A stretch of 6,608 nt of DNA from Solirubrobacteraceae bacterium (GTDB lineage: Bacteria; Actinomycetota; Thermoleophilia; Solirubrobacterales; Solirubrobacteraceae): the NCBI GenBank assembly GCA_025455895.1, contig JALOLQ010000119.1, positions 1 through 6,608 on the forward strand. Reading direction: 5' to 3'. Below are positions 5,440 through 6,608 of this stretch, piece by piece. The first letter of the stretch is position 1. The number at the start of each line of letters is the position of its first letter. Made by a program: the position numbers and the translations under genes. The notes under the pieces were generated by a model. It was not told the origin of the DNA and searched no databases. It was given only the letters and a program-made list of their open reading frames with translations.

Positions 5440-5786
5440 CGCCGCCCTCGTCCTCGTGCTCGTCGTCCTCGCGCTCGTAGCGGTCCTCGTGCGCGCCGTC
5501 ATCCGAGGCGCCGCTGGTGCTGCTCCGCAGCGGCTCGGAGGCGGGCGCGGGCGCGGGGGCGGGCTGCGAGGCGCGGACGACCTCGTCGGCGGGAGGCGGA
5601 GCCGGGGAGGACCTCGCGGACGGTTCGGCGCACGACCACGGTGCGGATCTCCACCGGCGGTGGGCCGGGGACGGCCTCGACCTGCGCGGCCGGCTCGCCG
5701 CCGGATGCGCCGAGCGCGACGGCCGCGAGGGCGCCGAGGGCGACGGCCGTGCCGCCGGCGGCGAGGTGGGTCCGGGAGAGCTTCAT
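5432..5786 (-). CDS. Signal-peptide or anchored Pro/Ala-rich protein with acidic tail, frame interrupted (protein D of the cluster)
   Basis: No named family recognised. From the ATG at 5786 the frame encodes an N-terminal signal or anchor (KLSR, then a hydrophobic stretch to about residue 28) and IRTVVVRRTVREV (47-59). It then runs into an Arg-rich wrong-frame tail stopping at 5499. One base further on, the other frame from about 5602 continues with codon bias like the neighbours: PPPADEVV, an Ala/Pro linker, PLRSSTSGAS and a His-containing, Asp/Glu-rich tail, stopping at 5432 inside the start of protein C. The joined product would be about 117 residues. The break lies near the C-run at 5604-5610 (minus strand CCTCCCC) and needs a net +1 shift. 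A sequence error, a recent mutation and +1 ribosomal frameshifting are all possible. It is the first gene of the cluster. SGAS (joined residues 91-94) resembles an ApbE acceptor core. Confidence 0.7.
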
Positions 5787-5788
5787 GA

Positions 5789-5803
5789 CCGGCAGGGTGC
5801 CGG
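5789..5803 (-). promoter_or_regulatory. Small hairpin just before the first cluster gene
   Basis: CCGGCA and TGCCGG form a perfect 6-bp stem with a 3-base loop, ending two bases before the ATG at 5786. No Shine-Dalgarno sequence is visible there, so the hairpin occupies the place where a ribosome would bind and could limit translation. Its effect is inferred. Confidence 0.35.
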
Positions 5804-5810
5804 GGTCGCT

Positions 5811-5848
5811 GCCAACGCTCCGGCAACCGCGGGGAAAGGTTCGGCAAA
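5811..5848. promoter_or_regulatory. Helically phased near-repeats in the divergent cluster/regulator promoter region
   Basis: GCCAAC (5811-5816), GGCAAC (5822-5827) and GGCAAA (5843-5848) recur at 11 and 21 bp, about one and two helix turns. The spacing resembles direct-repeat sites of OmpR/PhoB regulators, and the region lies between the regulator gene and the cluster it may control. The repeats are short, so chance remains possible. Confidence 0.35.
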
Positions 5849-5860
5849 GCCCGGCCGGGC
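5849..5860. repeat. 12-bp perfect palindrome at the regulator promoter
   Basis: GCCCGGCCGGGC is a perfect palindrome at about -39 to -28 from the inferred start site at 5888, replacing any -35 box. It could be a protein-binding site. Its all-GC composition makes it weak evidence in this genome. Confidence 0.3.
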
Positions 5861-5875
5861 GCCCGGATCCCGGGG

Positions 5876-5888
5876 TACGCTGCGGCGG
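5876..5888 (+). promoter_or_regulatory. Putative leaderless promoter of the response regulator gene
   Basis: TACGCT (5876-5881) fits the TANNNT -10 pattern. A start seven bases after its last T falls exactly on the G of the GTG start codon (5888). No Shine-Dalgarno sequence is present. This is the expected arrangement of actinobacterial leaderless mRNAs. Confidence 0.5.
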
Positions 5889-6604
5889 TGCCCGGCCCGC
5901 GGATCCTGCTGGTGGAGGACGAGGCGTCGATCGCCGAGCCGTTCGCGCGGCTGCTCGCCCGGGAGGGCTTCGAGGCGACGATCGCTCCGACGGCGGCGGC
6001 GGCGGTCGAGCGCTTCGACCGCGACCGGCCCGACCTCGTCCTGCTCGATCTCAACCTCCCCGACGGTGACGGGCGCGACGTCGCCCGCGAGCTGCGCACC
6101 CGCTCGCGCGTGCCGATCATCATGCTCACCGCACGCGGGACGGAGACCGACCGCGTCGTCGGCCTCGAGATCGGCGCCGACGACTATGTCGTCAAGCCGT
6201 TCTCGTCGGCCGAGGTCGTGGCGCGCATCCGGGCGGTGCTGCGCCGCAGCGCCGAGCGCCCGGCCGAGGACGGCGCGCCACCGGAGCCGATCATCGTGCG
6301 GGAGCTGACGATCGACCCGGCCGCGCGCCGCGTGCGCCTCGGCGACGCGGAGGTCGAGCTCAGCCGCAAGGAGTACGACCTGCTGCTCGAGCTGGCCGCG
6401 AACGCCGGGAGGGTCGTCACGCGCGAGGACCTGATGGCGCGCGTGTGGGACGAGAACTGGTTCGGCTCGACGAAGACCCTCGACGTCCATGTCGGCTGGC
6501 TGCGGCGCAAGCTCCACGACGACGCCGCCGAGCCGCGCTGGATCGAGACCGTGCGCGGCGTCGGCTTCCGCTTCGCGGCACCGGACGGGGACGGGTCGCC
6601 GTAA
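5888..6604 (+). CDS. OmpR/PhoB-family response regulator
   Basis: This 238-residue two-domain regulator has a receiver domain (about 4-118) with the acidic pocket E10-D11, phospho-acceptor D54 in VLLDLNLP, T81 in MLTARG and K103 in VVKPF. A winged-helix DNA-binding domain (about 136-230) follows, with KEYDLLLELAANAGRVVTRE, the recognition region TKTLDVHVGWLRRKL and the C-terminal hairpin ETVRGVGFRF. When phosphorylated by a sensor kinase, such proteins bind direct repeats as dimers and activate or repress promoters. The GTG start agrees with the receiver domain beginning at residue 5 and with the -10 box placed for a leaderless mRNA. The gene is divergent from the ApbE/haem-protein cluster, which is its likely target (inference). 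The sequence ends four bases after the stop; a histidine kinase gene often follows such regulators but cannot be seen. Confidence 0.95.
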   Translation: MPGPRILLVEDEASIAEPFARLLAREGFEATIAPTAAAAVERFDRDRPDLVLLDLNLPDGDGRDVARELRTRSRVPIIMLTARGTETDRVVGLEIGADDYVVKPFSSAEVVARIRAVLRRSAERPAEDGAPPEPIIVRELTIDPAARRVRLGDAEVELSRKEYDLLLELAANAGRVVTREDLMARVWDENWFGSTKTLDVHVGWLRRKLHDDAAEPRWIETVRGVGFRFAAPDGDGSP

Positions 6605-6608
6605 CCCT

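Noticed and set aside
5440..6129. Upstream extension of the protein C frame to 6129
   Set aside because: It runs antisense through the response regulator and is low in complexity; the ATG at 5439 with a GAGG ribosome site fits the operon layout.

Overview
The DNA is very GC-rich, and the genuine reading frames are the ones with G or C at nearly every third codon position. An F420-linked NADP reductase, an EAL-DICT fusion and a promoter suited to a leaderless mRNA all suggest a high-GC actinobacterium. Thermoleophilia/Solirubrobacterales is the best guess, but it is inferred from gene content only. I see no tRNA, rRNA, CRISPR array, insertion sequence or phage gene.

Layout. Positions 1-306 (minus) hold the N-terminal 102 codons of an NADPH-dependent F420 reductase (npdG), cut by the window edge. 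A 158-bp divergent region with several inverted repeats separates it from an EAL-DICT protein (465-1769, plus). After a short hairpin-bearing gap comes a 3-hydroxyacyl-CoA dehydrogenase (1815-2717, plus). Its stop codon overlaps, tail to tail through a shared CTAG, the last gene of a minus-strand cluster (5786 down to 2714). In transcription order that cluster is: a secreted or anchored Pro/Ala-rich protein whose frame is interrupted (5432-5786), a small membrane-anchored protein (5050-5439), an ApbE-family FAD:protein FMN transferase (4016-5053), a small ferric-reductase-like membrane haem protein (3429-4019), and two further small membrane-anchored proteins (3094-3432 and 2714-3007). The first five genes are linked by start/stop overlaps, four of them ATGA or similar. 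Divergent from the cluster is an OmpR/PhoB-type response regulator (5888-6604, plus); a histidine kinase may follow beyond the window.

The most interesting part is the minus-strand cluster. Four small proteins with low-complexity tails carry the same short motif, [PA]-[LV]-[RQ]-[ST]-[GSA]-T-[SP]. In three of them it forms the extreme C-terminus (QSGTS, RSGTS, RTATS). The fourth carries RSSTSGAS, which contains an SGAS core resembling the [ST]GA[TS] acceptor of ApbE. My working hypothesis is a small extracytosolic electron-transfer system: a two-haem membrane protein passes electrons to short peptide tails that ApbE flavinylates, under control of the adjacent two-component regulator. The gene organisation and motif recurrence are seen directly. 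Flavinylation and electron transfer are inference.
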